Shown: positions 26,284 to 35,291, counted from the stretch's first letter. The stretch: DNA of 64,000 nt from Bradyrhizobium sp. sBnM-33 (GCF_032917945.1 NZ_CP136624.1:558001-622000), one strand, 5' to 3'. Notes: generated by a model not told the origin, from the letters alone. Program-made: numbers and translations.

Positions 26284-28917
26284 TCACACGATCAGATCGT
26301 GCGGCGCGTGGGTAGTGACAGCGTTACCCGGCTGGTTCCAAACGAAACTGTCGGACCATTGTGCAGACAGCTCTGTCGTTTGATTCGCCTCTGAAATCGC
26401 GGGCGCTCCGCTGGGGGAGCTGATTGGCGCCGAGTTATCCCCTACAAGGTCGATGACGTCAGAAGTTTTGACGTCGGACATCTTGTCCTTGAAATAGAAC
26501 GCGTCGTTGGTGCCGTTGATGGTGATTGTCACCACCTGTGCGGTGCCGTCGATGGTGGTCACCGTGAAGCAGTCGGTCAGCGTGTCGCAGTCGTTGAGCG
26601 CATGCACCTCGCAGTTGGCGTTGTCGAGCCTGTAGGTCCAGACGCCATCCTTCGTCATCGTGAAGCTGCCATAGCCGCCGTCGCTGGCTGTCGGGCAGTT
26701 GACCGCTGTGAACGTGTTGGGCGTATTGTCGACGTCGGTATCGGTGAGCGTGCCGGTTGCGATTGGCGTACCGTATGTGCAGGCGCCAGCTTCGGTGACT
26801 GAGCCGGTCGTTGCGCCACAAATGACAGCGGCGTCGTTGGCGCCGTTGACGGTGATCGTCACCACCTGCGGGGTGCCGTCGATGGTGGTCACCGTAAAGT
26901 AGTCGGTCAGCTTGTCGCAGACATTGAGAGCCTGCACTTTGCAGTTGGTATTATCGAGCGTGTAGGTCCAAACGCCATCCGCCGTCATGGTGAAGGTGCC
27001 AAAACCGCCATCGCTCGCTTTCGGCGAATCGATCGCCGTAAAGGTGTTGGGAGTGTTGTCGACGTCAGTGTCGGTAAGCGTGCCGGTCGCGGTTGGTTTG
27101 CAAGATACGGAATTGGCTTCGCCGCCAGCCTCGATAACCGAGCCGTCCTTGGTCCCGCAAATGATGGCGGCGTCGTTGGTGCCGTTGATAGTAACCGTCA
27201 CCAGCTGCGCGGTGCCGTCCAGGGAGGTCACCTTGAAAGTGTCGGTCAGCTTGTCTCCGACGTTCAGTGCCTGTACCGCGCAGTTGCTGTTGTCGAGCTT
27301 GTAAGTCCACACGCCGTCCGCCGTCATCGCGAAGGTGCCATAGCCGGCATCGGTGGCCGTCGGGCAGCTGACGGCCGCAAAACCAGGCGCGTTGTCGACA
27401 TCGGTAGCGATGAGTGTGCCGGTCGCTGTGGGCTTGTCGCAATGGGCGCCACTGTCCTCGGCCACGGAGCCCGTCGTGGCCCCGGAAATGACCGCCGCGT
27501 CGTTGGCGCCGTTGATGGTGACCGTGACCACCTGCGCGGTGCCGTCGATGGTGGTAACTGTGAAGGTGTCGGTCAGCGTGTCGCCTACATTGAGCGCCTG
27601 CACCGTGCTGTTAGCTTGGTCGATGGAATAGGCCCACACGCCAGCCGTCGTCATCGTGAAGGTACCGAAGCCGCGCGTGCTCGCGGTGGGAGTGCTAACC
27701 GCGGTGAAAGTATCGGGCGCATTGTCGACGTCGGCGCTGGTGAGCGTGCCAGTGGCGCTCGGCGTGCCGGGCGCAGTGTTGGCGAGGCCGCTGGCCTCGA
27801 TCACGGTGCCGTTGGTAGCGCCGGAGATGATGGCCGCGTCGTTGGCGCCGTTGATGGCGATCGTGAAGGTTTGATTGGCCGAGAGCGTCCCGTCGGAAAC
27901 GGTGATCGTGAAATCCGTGGTCGTGGGCTCAGTAAGCGCATTGATCGCGTCGTTATCCGGAACGAACGTATAGGCGCCGGTCGTGCTGTCGACGTAAAGC
28001 GTACCGTAGGGACCAGCATTCGATACATCGTATGTGACCCCGTCGATGACGGTGCTGCCCGCGGTTCCCCCGTCGATGCCGAAGGTGAGTGTCGCGCCGC
28101 TGTTCGGGCTGCTCGCAAGGAAAGCGCCGCTTGTCGCGGTGAAGACATCAAAGATCGGGGTGTCGATTTCGGTCGGCCCGGCCACGGCATTCAGTGTCGG
28201 TGGCGTCGGCTGCGGAGGCGGCAACTGGCCGATAATCATTTCCGGGACTGATGCGAGGATCACCGCGGGCAAGGCAGGCAGTTCCTGCGCCGGGGTAGAA
28301 CCATCAATCTGAATGAAATTGATCGGCTGCACCGGCAGTCGCTCGAGGGGAGGGGGCGTGCTGGATCCCGTCGACCCCAGTCCCTTCTCGTAGGTGGCAA
28401 GCGCCTCCTGCTGGGCTGCCTGCAATTCGGCCATTCGAGCGGCGGAGTTCGTGCTCTGACTTACGCTGATGGTGGACCCCTGCGAGCGCAGGATGATGGT
28501 CTGTCCGGGATCGTCGACGAGGAAGCGTCGAGGGATCACCTCCTTGGTGACCAGCTCGAATGCGCCATGCTCGAGGTCCTTGTATGTGATGTTGCCGTCG
28601 TCCAGGAACGTGACATCAGGCTCCGCGGCCTTAGCCTCCTTCACAAGCGAGAAGGTCAGTGCTGTGAGCCACAGCATGCCGAACCGGCCGGCATGAGCCC
28701 TGCTTCGCGGATCGCCGACCGCGACTTGAGCGGCAGTGCGGGTCGCGCGCTTAAGGGTGCCGAAGCCGGCCGCGGTCTGAACGTTGCCGATAATTTGGGT
28801 AAGCGGAGCCGCCGCGGCCTTACGTTCGTCCCCAGTCTCGGCGTGGGACCCGACAAGCATGGCTTCAACCCCCGCCCCTCGTGCGAAATTTTCGTGGTCT
28901 GGCTTTGCCCAGTCCAT
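26284..28917 (-). CDS. VCBS-repeat surface protein with reduced FecR region
   Basis: An 877-residue extracellular or surface protein. Residues 43-70 (IGNVQTAAGFGTLKRATRT, then AAQVAVGDP) look like the beginning of a FecR domain, but the sequence jumps to RSRAHAGRFGMLWLTALTFSLVKEAKAAE, so most of the domain appears lost in frame. VTFLDDGNITYKDLEHGAFEL and LVDDPGQTI, both typical of this rhizobial family, follow. A cadherin-like domain spans about 250-355, then four VCBS repeats at 356-468, 469-577, 578-690 and 691-800. The tail ends THAPHDLIV. There are no cysteines before residue 490 and 13 after it. No clear ribosome site precedes 28917. Adhesion or matrix function is the usual guess for VCBS proteins. 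Confidence 0.8.
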   Translation of the reverse strand: MDWAKPDHENFARGAGVEAMLVGSHAETGDERKAAAAPLTQIIGNVQTAAGFGTLKRATRTAAQVAVGDPRSRAHAGRFGMLWLTALTFSLVKEAKAAEPDVTFLDDGNITYKDLEHGAFELVTKEVIPRRFLVDDPGQTIILRSQGSTISVSQSTNSAARMAELQAAQQEALATYEKGLGSTGSSTPPPLERLPVQPINFIQIDGSTPAQELPALPAVILASVPEMIIGQLPPPQPTPPTLNAVAGPTEIDTPIFDVFTATSGAFLASSPNSGATLTFGIDGGTAGSTVIDGVTYDVSNAGPYGTLYVDSTTGAYTFVPDNDAINALTEPTTTDFTITVSDGTLSANQTFTIAINGANDAAIISGATNGTVIEASGLANTAPGTPSATGTLTSADVDNAPDTFTAVSTPTASTRGFGTFTMTTAGVWAYSIDQANSTVQALNVGDTLTDTFTVTTIDGTAQVVTVTINGANDAAVISGATTGSVAEDSGAHCDKPTATGTLIATDVDNAPGFAAVSCPTATDAGYGTFAMTADGVWTYKLDNSNCAVQALNVGDKLTDTFKVTSLDGTAQLVTVTINGTNDAAIICGTKDGSVIEAGGEANSVSCKPTATGTLTDTDVDNTPNTFTAIDSPKASDGGFGTFTMTADGVWTYTLDNTNCKVQALNVCDKLTDYFTVTTIDGTPQVVTITVNGANDAAVICGATTGSVTEAGACTYGTPIATGTLTDTDVDNTPNTFTAVNCPTASDGGYGSFTMTKDGVWTYRLDNANCEVHALNDCDTLTDCFTVTTIDGTAQVVTITINGTNDAFYFKDKMSDVKTSDVIDLVGDNSAPISSPSGAPAISEANQTTELSAQWSDSFVWNQPGNAVTTHAPHDLIV
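26518..27852 (-). repeat. Four tandem VCBS modules
   Basis: Four modules of about 110 codons each begin with NGANDAA or NGTNDAA and contain TGTLTDTDVDN, GVWTYxLDN and VQALNVGDxLTDxF. Repeats 3 and 4 are the most alike. The DNA copies are similar enough for recombination between modules. Confidence 0.85.
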
Positions 28918-28918
28918 G

Positions 28919-28943
28919 AGGTCAAAATATTCAGGTCAAAATA
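28919..28943. promoter_or_regulatory. Two direct repeats AGGTCAAAATA upstream of the VCBS gene
   Basis: AGGTCAAAATA occurs at 28919-28929 and 28933-28943, 14 bp apart, directly before the VCBS start codon on the other strand. It could bind a regulator or be part of the leader; no family is recognised. Confidence 0.35.
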
Positions 28944-29016
28944 GCCTAGCGCGGCCAGCCGAAGGCTAGCCGCCAAGACCTCCAAGCTATCCCAATCGGG
29001 GGGCGTTAGGCTTTAG

Positions 29017-29042
29017 GCTCAAAAGGAGTAATCCTTTTGAGC
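29017..29042. promoter_or_regulatory. Perfect 11-bp inverted repeat between divergent surface-protein genes
   Basis: GCTCAAAAGGA (29017-29027) and TCCTTTTGAGC (29032-29042) are exact reverse complements around GTAA. The site lies about midway between the divergent starts at 28917 and 29154, a typical position for an operator serving both. As no gene ends here, a terminator role is unlikely. Confidence 0.55.
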
Positions 29043-29153
29043 GTGTGATAGAATAATGCCTTCCCCCGACATCGGGTCTAATGTCGCCTTGGCCGACGGT
29101 TCAAAGCAACCGTGAGCGCTCTCTCGGACAAGATCTTCTCAGGAAGGGGGATC

Positions 29154-29810
29154 ATGTGCACGCATGCTATTGCTGCATTAGTAGCAGGCTTCGTTCTGGC
29201 GACAGCCGGGCTTCTTGCTGGGCCGGCTCACGCGCAACGCGATTCCGCCAGGCCCGCCGTTCAGGATCTAGCGTCAAAACCAATTGGAAAAATTGTTGTC
29301 GCCACGGGTTCGGTCACACTTGAACGCGCGAGTGCGACGGTCGTTCAGGTCAGCACCTCAGGTCAAGCCGGTCAGGCGAAGGTCGGTGATCTCGTCTATC
29401 AGGGCGATGCAGTTGCAACCGGCGCCGACGGCAGGGTCGGTATCAACTTCACGGATGGCACTTCCTTCAATCTGTCGAACAACGCGCGCATGGTTTTGAA
29501 CGAGTTCGTGTACGATCCAAATAATACGTCCAACGCGTCCTTGTTCAATCTGACCAAGGGCACCTTCACCTTTGTCGCGGGCAAAGTCGCGAAGACCGGC
29601 GATATGAAGGTCGATACCCCGGTCGCGACCATGGGCGTTCGAGGCACCACGCCACGCGTCGAAATTTCGGATGACGGGACAGTCAGATTTTCTACTCTCA
29701 TTGAAGAGGGCAAGAGCAGAGTCGCAAGAAAGCCGACGGCACCAGCGGCGCAGCAACCCGATCAAAAGGCTTTCCCGAAGTCAAATCTGAATATCTGTCG
29801 GGGGTGCTAG
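29154..29810 (+). CDS. Secreted FecR-domain protein
   Basis: The ATG at 29154 follows AGGAAGGGGG and opens a signal peptide (MCTHAIAALVAGFVLATAGL, cut after AHA). The FecR domain covers about residues 40-185: KIVVATGSVTLERA, VGDLVYQGDAVATGADGRVGI, FTDGTSFNLSNNARMVLNEF, KGTFTFVAGKV and DTPVATMGVRGTTPRVEI. The protein ends NLNICRGC. It has no membrane anchor, so this is not a classical sigma-factor regulator; in rhizobia such stand-alone domains accompany VCBS proteins. It is divergent from the VCBS gene and 115 bases before the TPR gene. Confidence 0.85.
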   Translation: MCTHAIAALVAGFVLATAGLLAGPAHAQRDSARPAVQDLASKPIGKIVVATGSVTLERASATVVQVSTSGQAGQAKVGDLVYQGDAVATGADGRVGINFTDGTSFNLSNNARMVLNEFVYDPNNTSNASLFNLTKGTFTFVAGKVAKTGDMKVDTPVATMGVRGTTPRVEISDDGTVRFSTLIEEGKSRVARKPTAPAAQQPDQKAFPKSNLNICRGC

Positions 29811-29925
29811 GCGCAGTCCGGCGCAAGCCGCTTCCGGTGCGAGAAATTCATCAGTCAACCAGTCCGGGCGTGCCGCCTTCAGGTCGAGGGGCCCATCCGC
29901 TAGTTCCAACATCGGAAGGCCTGAT

Positions 29926-30795
29926 ATGGAATTTAGTGCAAGCAAGCGCATCGTCCACGGCTTGGCGCCCGCTTTTGGCTTGCTGCTGCTCGGCTCACTC
30001 GCTGCGGCGCAGAGTCCCAAGAAGAGCGACTATCTCGAGAACATCGCGCTGTGCAACGGCTCGGAGCACACTTCGCTTGCAGCCCGGATCGGTGGTTGCA
30101 CGGCGTTCATCGATTCCGGTCAAGGTACAAAGACCGCACTTGCTATTGCCTATAACAATCGTGGCAATGCCCATACGACAAACGGAGACGTTGACCGCGC
30201 CCTCCTCGATTTCGATCAATCGATCAAGCTTGATCCGACTTACGCCAGGCCATTCAATAACCGCGGCGCAGCTTACTTGAGGAAGGGCGAATACGACCTC
30301 GCCCTCCAAGCTCTTGACGAGGCGATCAGGCTGAAACCGAACTATGACCGAGCTTTCGTCAACCGTGCCGGTGTCTACCTCAAAAAGAACGAGTACGATC
30401 GCGCGGCGCGGGACTACGACGAGGCAATCCGCCTCGAGCCCAATCTGAAAGCCGCGTGGAGCGGGCGATGCTGGACCCGGGCTATCCTCGGCTCGTTACA
30501 GGCGGCGCTTGAGGACTGCAACAAGGTGCTTCAATCGTGGCCGAACGACGCCGCCACCCATGACTCGCGGGGGCTGATTCACCTGAAGATGGGACAAGCT
30601 GACGCGGCGATCGAGGATTTCAGTTCGGCGCTACGTGTAGATTCAAAGCTGGCGAGTGCGCTCTATGGGCGCGGGCTTGCCAGGCTTGCGAGCGGCGATA
30701 AGGCTGGCGGCGATACCGATATTTCCGCAGCAAAGGCGCTGCGGGCTGGAATCGATCAGGACTTCATGCGCTACGGCGTGCGTGACAGCAATTAG
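29926..30795 (+). CDS. Secreted TPR-repeat protein
   Basis: The ATG at 29926 has GGAAGG seven bases upstream. A signal peptide (residues about 1-28, ending SLAAAQ) is followed by at least five TPR motifs, for example AYNNRGNAHTTNGDVDRALL, PFNNRGAAYLRKGEYDLAL and AFVNRAGVYLKKNEYDRAA. TPR proteins act as protein-protein scaffolds; here it would be periplasmic. Two cysteines near the start (ALCNGS, GGCTAF) may form a disulphide. It is probably co-transcribed with the FecR-domain gene. Confidence 0.85.
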   Translation: MEFSASKRIVHGLAPAFGLLLLGSLAAAQSPKKSDYLENIALCNGSEHTSLAARIGGCTAFIDSGQGTKTALAIAYNNRGNAHTTNGDVDRALLDFDQSIKLDPTYARPFNNRGAAYLRKGEYDLALQALDEAIRLKPNYDRAFVNRAGVYLKKNEYDRAARDYDEAIRLEPNLKAAWSGRCWTRAILGSLQAALEDCNKVLQSWPNDAATHDSRGLIHLKMGQADAAIEDFSSALRVDSKLASALYGRGLARLASGDKAGGDTDISAAKALRAGIDQDFMRYGVRDSN

Positions 30796-30801
30796 CCAGC
30801 G

Positions 30802-30847
30802 AGCCCGGCGCGGCAAACTCGTCATAAAACGATGCCGCGCCTGGGCT
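30802..30847. terminator. Bulged hairpin between convergent genes
   Basis: AGCCCGGCGCGGCA (30802-30815) pairs with TGCCGCGCCTGGGCT (30833-30847) with one bulged T, giving 14 pairs around a 17-base loop. It lies between the ends of the TPR gene and the Bug gene and could serve both. Confidence 0.6.
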
Positions 30848-30853
30848 GCCGAG

Positions 30854-31834
30854 CTAATCCAGCTTCACGTTCGCTTCGGTCGCGACCTTGCGCCAGCGCT
30901 CGACTTCCGCGGACACCATTTTCGCGAAGGCAGGACCGGCGACATCAGGGACGTCGGAGCCGTTGCGCTCCCAGGCTTCCTTGATGGCCGAGGTCTGCAT
31001 GGCCTTCTGCAACTCCTTGGCCATCTGCTCGACAATCGCCGGCGGCGTGTTCTTCGGTGCGAACAGGCCGTACCAGGTCGATACTTCATAGCCGGGAAGG
31101 CCTGCTTCCGCGGCGGTCGGAAGATCGGGGAACGCGGGCACGCGTTTCGGCGCAGCGACGGCCAGCGCCCGCAACTGTCCGGCCCTGATGGGCCCAGCCG
31201 ACGAGCCAAGTCCGTCGAACACAACAGGCACGTGGCCGGCGATGAGATCCTGCATCGCGGGGCCGGCCCCACGATAGGGGACGTGCTGAAGGTTGGTCTT
31301 GGTCAGAATCTTGAACAGTTCGCCCGCGAGATGATGCGTGGTGCCGGCGCCCGCGGAGCCATAGTTCAGTTTGCCCGGATTGGCTTTGGCGTAAGCGATG
31401 AACTCGGCCAGCGTTTTGGCGGCAACCTTTTCCGGATTGACGACCACCACTTGCGGCGGCCGCGCGATCAGCGCCACCGCGATAAAATCCTTCTCGATGT
31501 TGTAGTCGAGGTTGGGATAGAGCGATGGGGCAATGGCGTGATGCGCCGCGCCCATGAAGAAGGTGTAGCCATCGGGCGCGGCCTTCGACGCTGCGGAAGC
31601 GCCGACGGTGCCGCCGGCGCCCGCGCGGTTCTCGATCAGCACGCGCTTGCCCAACTGGGCATCGAGCTGGGCCGCCAACGGGCGGGCAAAGGCATCGGTA
31701 CCGCCGCCGGCCGCGAACGGCACGATGAAGGTGATCGGCTTCTCCGGCCATGATTGGGCTTGGGCCTGGCCGGCCACGGCGGATACCGCCGCCAGAACGG
31801 TAAACAGGGCGTACCGGACAACTCTTGACTTCAC
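30854..31834 (-). CDS. Tripartite tricarboxylate transporter (Bug) solute-binding protein
   Basis: The GTG at 31834 is chosen because GGAGGAG precedes it and a signal peptide follows (KSRVVRYALFTVLAAVSAV, cut after AQA). The 326-residue mature fold shows the Bug signature ITFIVPFAAGGGTDAFAR, ENRAGAGGTVGASAASKAAPD, VPYRGAGPAMQDLIAGHV and FPDLPTAAEAGLPGYE. It binds an unknown carboxylate in the periplasm. It is not closely similar to the copy at 25243, and no TctA or TctB is nearby. Confidence 0.9.
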   Translation of the reverse strand: MKSRVVRYALFTVLAAVSAVAGQAQAQSWPEKPITFIVPFAAGGGTDAFARPLAAQLDAQLGKRVLIENRAGAGGTVGASAASKAAPDGYTFFMGAAHHAIAPSLYPNLDYNIEKDFIAVALIARPPQVVVVNPEKVAAKTLAEFIAYAKANPGKLNYGSAGAGTTHHLAGELFKILTKTNLQHVPYRGAGPAMQDLIAGHVPVVFDGLGSSAGPIRAGQLRALAVAAPKRVPAFPDLPTAAEAGLPGYEVSTWYGLFAPKNTPPAIVEQMAKELQKAMQTSAIKEAWERNGSDVPDVAGPAFAKMVSAEVERWRKVATEANVKLD

Positions 31835-32101
31835 GGCATTCTCCTCCGGGTATTGCAAATTGGCATCCGCCCTCGGCGGCGCGATTGTCTTTACTTCCCT
31901 GATTCCGGCTTTATTCCGGAAACGGCAGGGCAGCGAGCCCACACCGTATGCAAGATGCCAGGCGCGATCCATCAAAATGAGCGGCAGGCCGGGCGAAAAT
32001 GGGCGGCAGCCCTTGGGGCGTATAGGCGTTCCCATAGGCGCCGGCACGGTTCGTTTTCCCGTGCGGCCGCGCCGAAGGATACCAAAACCCCACCCTTGCC
32101 G

Positions 32102-33334
32102 CTATCGCGCCCGCGCCGGGACGGTCGAAACCCCGGGACGAAGCAGAAGCACCATCAGCAGCACGGGAATCAGCGGGGCGATCCTGCCGGCGGGGAACAG
32201 CAAAGGCGGGCTCAGCATCGGCATCAGCCAGGTCATGAATGCCAGCGTCCAGCACCACAGCGGCAGCGGAGCCTCTCGCGCCATCAGCCAGAACGCCGTC
32301 GCGATCACAAGCAGCGTCGCGTCATAGGGGCCGGAATGCGGAGCGGCGAGCACGGTCGCGGCCAGAAAAACCGCCGTCCTTTCCCGCGTCCCCAAACGCG
32401 ATCGGAAGGCGATGACGACGGATGCCGCCGCGCCGAGCGTCGCAAGCAGTTGAATCCACGACGCCAGCCGCTCCGGCGCGCCCAGCAAGACCGCGCAGGT
32501 GTAGACGCTATGGCCCCACATGCGGCCATACTCGATCCACTTCGGATTCGGGCTGACGAGATTTTCAAGGATGACCGGAATCCAGCGCAGCCACAGCTCC
32601 CATCCGAAAATCAATCCGCTCGCGATCATCATGGCCAACGCGGACAGGCCTGCAGCCAGGAGCGCGCGCCACTGCCCGGCCGCGACGAGCGCGATCGGCA
32701 CCAGGATGCAGAATTGGGGCTTGAACGTCAGCAGCCCCAGCACCAATCCGCCGAGATAGGGACGCTGTTCGAGAAGGCCAAAGCCGCCGACGATCAGGGC
32801 TGCGACCAAAAAGACGGCTTGACCGTTGATCGCATTGATGGCCGACGCCGGACACATCAGCGCGGCCAGCAGCAGAGCGCCTGACGGCAGGGTGTTTCCC
32901 GCACTCGCCCGCAGCGCGACGGCCAGCAGGGCGCCGGTCGCGATCTGAAACGCCACATAGGAGCCGAAGAATCCCAGCGGCGCGAACGGCAGCAGGATCA
33001 GCAGGAAGCTCGGCGGATAGGCCCATGGCCGGAATTCCAGCGGCTTGGAGAGCCAGCCTGCAAACGTCGTGTTGAGGAAGTCGGTGAAGCGATCGCCGTC
33101 GAAGATCAGTAGCGCGTTGCCGTCGAGAACCGAGCGGATCGCGCCGTAGAAGACCATCCAGTCGGTGCCAAGCGTGTTGTAATCAAGCCCGATCTTGCCC
33201 GGATATGGAATGGTCGTGAGGAGATTGAGCCAGAGGTAGAACGACATCGCCAGGGCGGGGATCAGCACCACCGCCGGCGGTCGCAGCGCAGCCGTCTGCT
33301 TGAAATCAACGCCAGGGTTGGCCAAGTCCATCAT
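32102..33334 (-). CDS. GT87-like polytopic membrane glycosyltransferase (DUF2029)
   Basis: Starting at the paired ATGs at 33334/33331 gives a 410-residue membrane protein with about ten hydrophobic segments. After the first segment comes GLDYNTLGTDWMVFYGAIRSVLDG, with the acidic loop typical of GT-C enzymes, then RPWAYPPSFLLILLPFAPL and GLLTFKPQ. GT87 enzymes transfer sugars such as mannose from polyprenyl-phosphate donors on the periplasmic face. The longer upstream frame has no membrane or family character. A poor ribosome site (CAGGTC) leaves the exact start open. Confidence 0.8.
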   Translation of the reverse strand: MMDLANPGVDFKQTAALRPPAVVLIPALAMSFYLWLNLLTTIPYPGKIGLDYNTLGTDWMVFYGAIRSVLDGNALLIFDGDRFTDFLNTTFAGWLSKPLEFRPWAYPPSFLLILLPFAPLGFFGSYVAFQIATGALLAVALRASAGNTLPSGALLLAALMCPASAINAINGQAVFLVAALIVGGFGLLEQRPYLGGLVLGLLTFKPQFCILVPIALVAAGQWRALLAAGLSALAMMIASGLIFGWELWLRWIPVILENLVSPNPKWIEYGRMWGHSVYTCAVLLGAPERLASWIQLLATLGAAASVVIAFRSRLGTRERTAVFLAATVLAAPHSGPYDATLLVIATAFWLMAREAPLPLWCWTLAFMTWLMPMLSPPLLFPAGRIAPLIPVLLMVLLLRPGVSTVPARAR

Positions 33335-33577
33335 TTGACCTGCTAAGGGATTGAGTTGCCTGCCTACGGGCAGACATGAATCGGCTTCGATCTTACGCCG
33401 ATCGAAATGCGGTGCCGAATGATCCGGCAAAGACCTTAATAAAGTGGACTTCGGCGGCTCGGCCGCCTGCGGCTGCAGCGCGCATAGAGCCGATAGCAAC
33501 CAGGGCTTCCTCTCCCCCGGAGCGGAAACTTTGATCTTCCGCATTGGTCCAAATGGACTTCGGTTGCAAAGACCAAT

Positions 33578-34869
33578 ATGCTCGCCCGTGGAATGTGGGG
33601 AAGTGCGCTTATGACGTGCCGTGCTGCTGCGGTCGCAGCCTTGTTGTGTGCAATTTTTGCCAATTCGGATGCGCAGGCGCGCGGACCCTATGGTTCGATC
33701 AGCGTCGGCAACTGGCAGGGTGGGGCCTAGACCAACGACCAGACCGGATCCTTCTCGCACTGTGCGGCGGGCGCCCGCTACGCCAGCGGCGTCTATTTTC
33801 TCGTTATGATCGATCATAGTGGCGGGTGGAGCCTCGGCTTCATGCACGAACAATGGAGACTGACGACCGGGGAAGCCTTTCCGCTGACCCTGACATTCGA
33901 TGGTCAGCAACCGTTCAACGTTCATGGCGTCCCGATTGCCGACAAGCTGGTTCGCGTGCCGATGCCGAACAACTCCGCGCTCATCAGCCAGTTCCGGCGG
34001 GCCAAGGCCATGACCGCCTATACGCAGGGGCAGCTCTTCCAGTTCAACCTCGACCAGACCGGCCAGCTATTACCGGTATTGGCGAATTGCTTCGCCAGGA
34101 TCAGGCAATCGGAATTGGCCAGTGCCGGCGATTTTTCGGTCCTGTCCGCCGCCAAGCCGGTCGCCGCAGCGGCGGCGCCCGATGCTGCGGCCGGCAAGCC
34201 CGACAGGTTGTTCGACCAGACCGGCACCGGCTTTCTGGTGAGCACCAACGGACATCTCGTGACCAATGCGCATGTCGTGCACGGATGCGTCGGCGACATT
34301 CTGGGCAATCTGTCCGGCGAGGCGCCCGCCAAATTGCGCCTGGTGTCGAGCGACGAGACCAATGATCTGGCGCTGCTGCAGGTGACAGGCTCGTTCAAGG
34401 ACGTCGCGAAAATCAGGGACAAGGCGATCCAGTCCGGCGACAGCGTGGTTGCGATCGGCTATCCCTTTCATGGATTGCTGACATCCGATTTCACGGTGAC
34501 GACCGGGATCGTGAGCTCGCTCAGCGGCATCCTGAATGATACGCGTTTCCTGCAGATCAGTGCGGCCGTTCAACCCGGCAATAGCGGCGGGCCGCTATTG
34601 GCTGCAAGCGGCGACGTTGTCGGCGTGGTCGCGGCGAAACTGAATGCCATCAAGTTCACGAGGGCAACGGGCAACATTCCCGAGAACATCAATTTCACCA
34701 TCAAGCCGGAGCCTTGCGGGATTTTCTCGATAACAGCGTGGTCCCGTATCAGATCTCGGACGCCAAGGCCGAATTGAAGACGGCCGAAATCGCCCGTAAT
34801 GCGCGGGCGTTTACCTTTCTGATTTCGTGCAAGGCCAAGGCGAAGGAGAAAGAGACGGCAAAGAATTAG
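33578..34869 (+). pseudogene. Secreted trypsin-like serine protease with an in-frame stop and a frameshift
   Basis: From the ATG at 33578 a signal peptide is read (TCRAAAVAALLCAIFANSDA). At 33728-33730 a TAG interrupts GNWQGGA-stop-TNDQTGSFSHC; a TAC there would restore a tyrosine. The frame then continues through a protease domain with His in TNAHVVHG, Asp in ETNDLALLQV and Ser in QPGNSGGPLL. After NFTIKP the frame leaves the family: one missing G near 34709 would restore GALRDFLDNSVVPYQISD and the rest to the stop at 34869. All three catalytic residues survive, but neither the export signal nor the C-terminus stays linked to them. Confidence 0.8.
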
Positions 34870-34982
34870 GTGCCGCGCCGCCGTTTTGCCCAGCCGGTCC
34901 TTCCGGATTTCACGATCGCGCGCCTGACGCCGCTCGGCCGAGCGCAGGTCTACATTGCGCCGGCCAATGATCTGGCAAAGAA

Positions 34983-35291
34983 CTACCGCGAACTGCTACC
35001 GCGGCTATGGGCAGTCTGGGCGTTCCAGGCGCTCCAGCTCACGCTGGCAAGGCTTCGTTGGTCGGTCGCCAGCGGCCGCCGGGTCTGCCGCTCATAGGCG
35101 GCGATGATGTGCTGCGACTGCCGGATTTTCTGCTCAAGCTCGGCAATCGTCTTCTGGGTCTTGCCGGTTCTGCTCGATTGTGCGGACTCGCCCACCGTGA
35201 ACCTGGCGGTCTCGATGCTCCTCAATGTCTCGCGAAGCTTCTTGAGCTGGGCGCGGTGCCACGCAATGGCGCTGTCACTATCTACCGGCAT
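34983..35291 (-). CDS. Small coiled-coil hypothetical protein, 102 residues
   Basis: No known domain. The first 75 residues are strongly helical and charged (AWHRAQLKKLRETLRSIETARF, QKTIAELEQKIRQSQHIIAAYE), predicting a coiled coil. It has no signal peptide or membrane segment. I recall similar short proteins in Bradyrhizobium without function. The last 25 residues are Ser-rich and may be out of the original frame. Confidence 0.55.
   Translation of the reverse strand: MPVDSDSAIAWHRAQLKKLRETLRSIETARFTVGESAQSSRTGKTQKTIAELEQKIRQSQHIIAAYERQTRRPLATDQRSLASVSWSAWNAQTAHSRGSSSR

Noticed and set aside
26518..27852. RTX adhesin with type I secretion signal
   Set aside because: No GGxGxDxxx calcium repeats are present; only VCBS modules.
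33728..33730. TAG as a programmed pyrrolysine or read-through codon
   Set aside because: No pyrrolysine system is expected in this group, and the second lesion in the same gene argues for simple decay.
32102..33925. 607-codon form of the GT87 protein
   Set aside because: The extra N-terminal part is hydrophilic and without domain character; the paired ATGs at 33334/33331 fit the family length.
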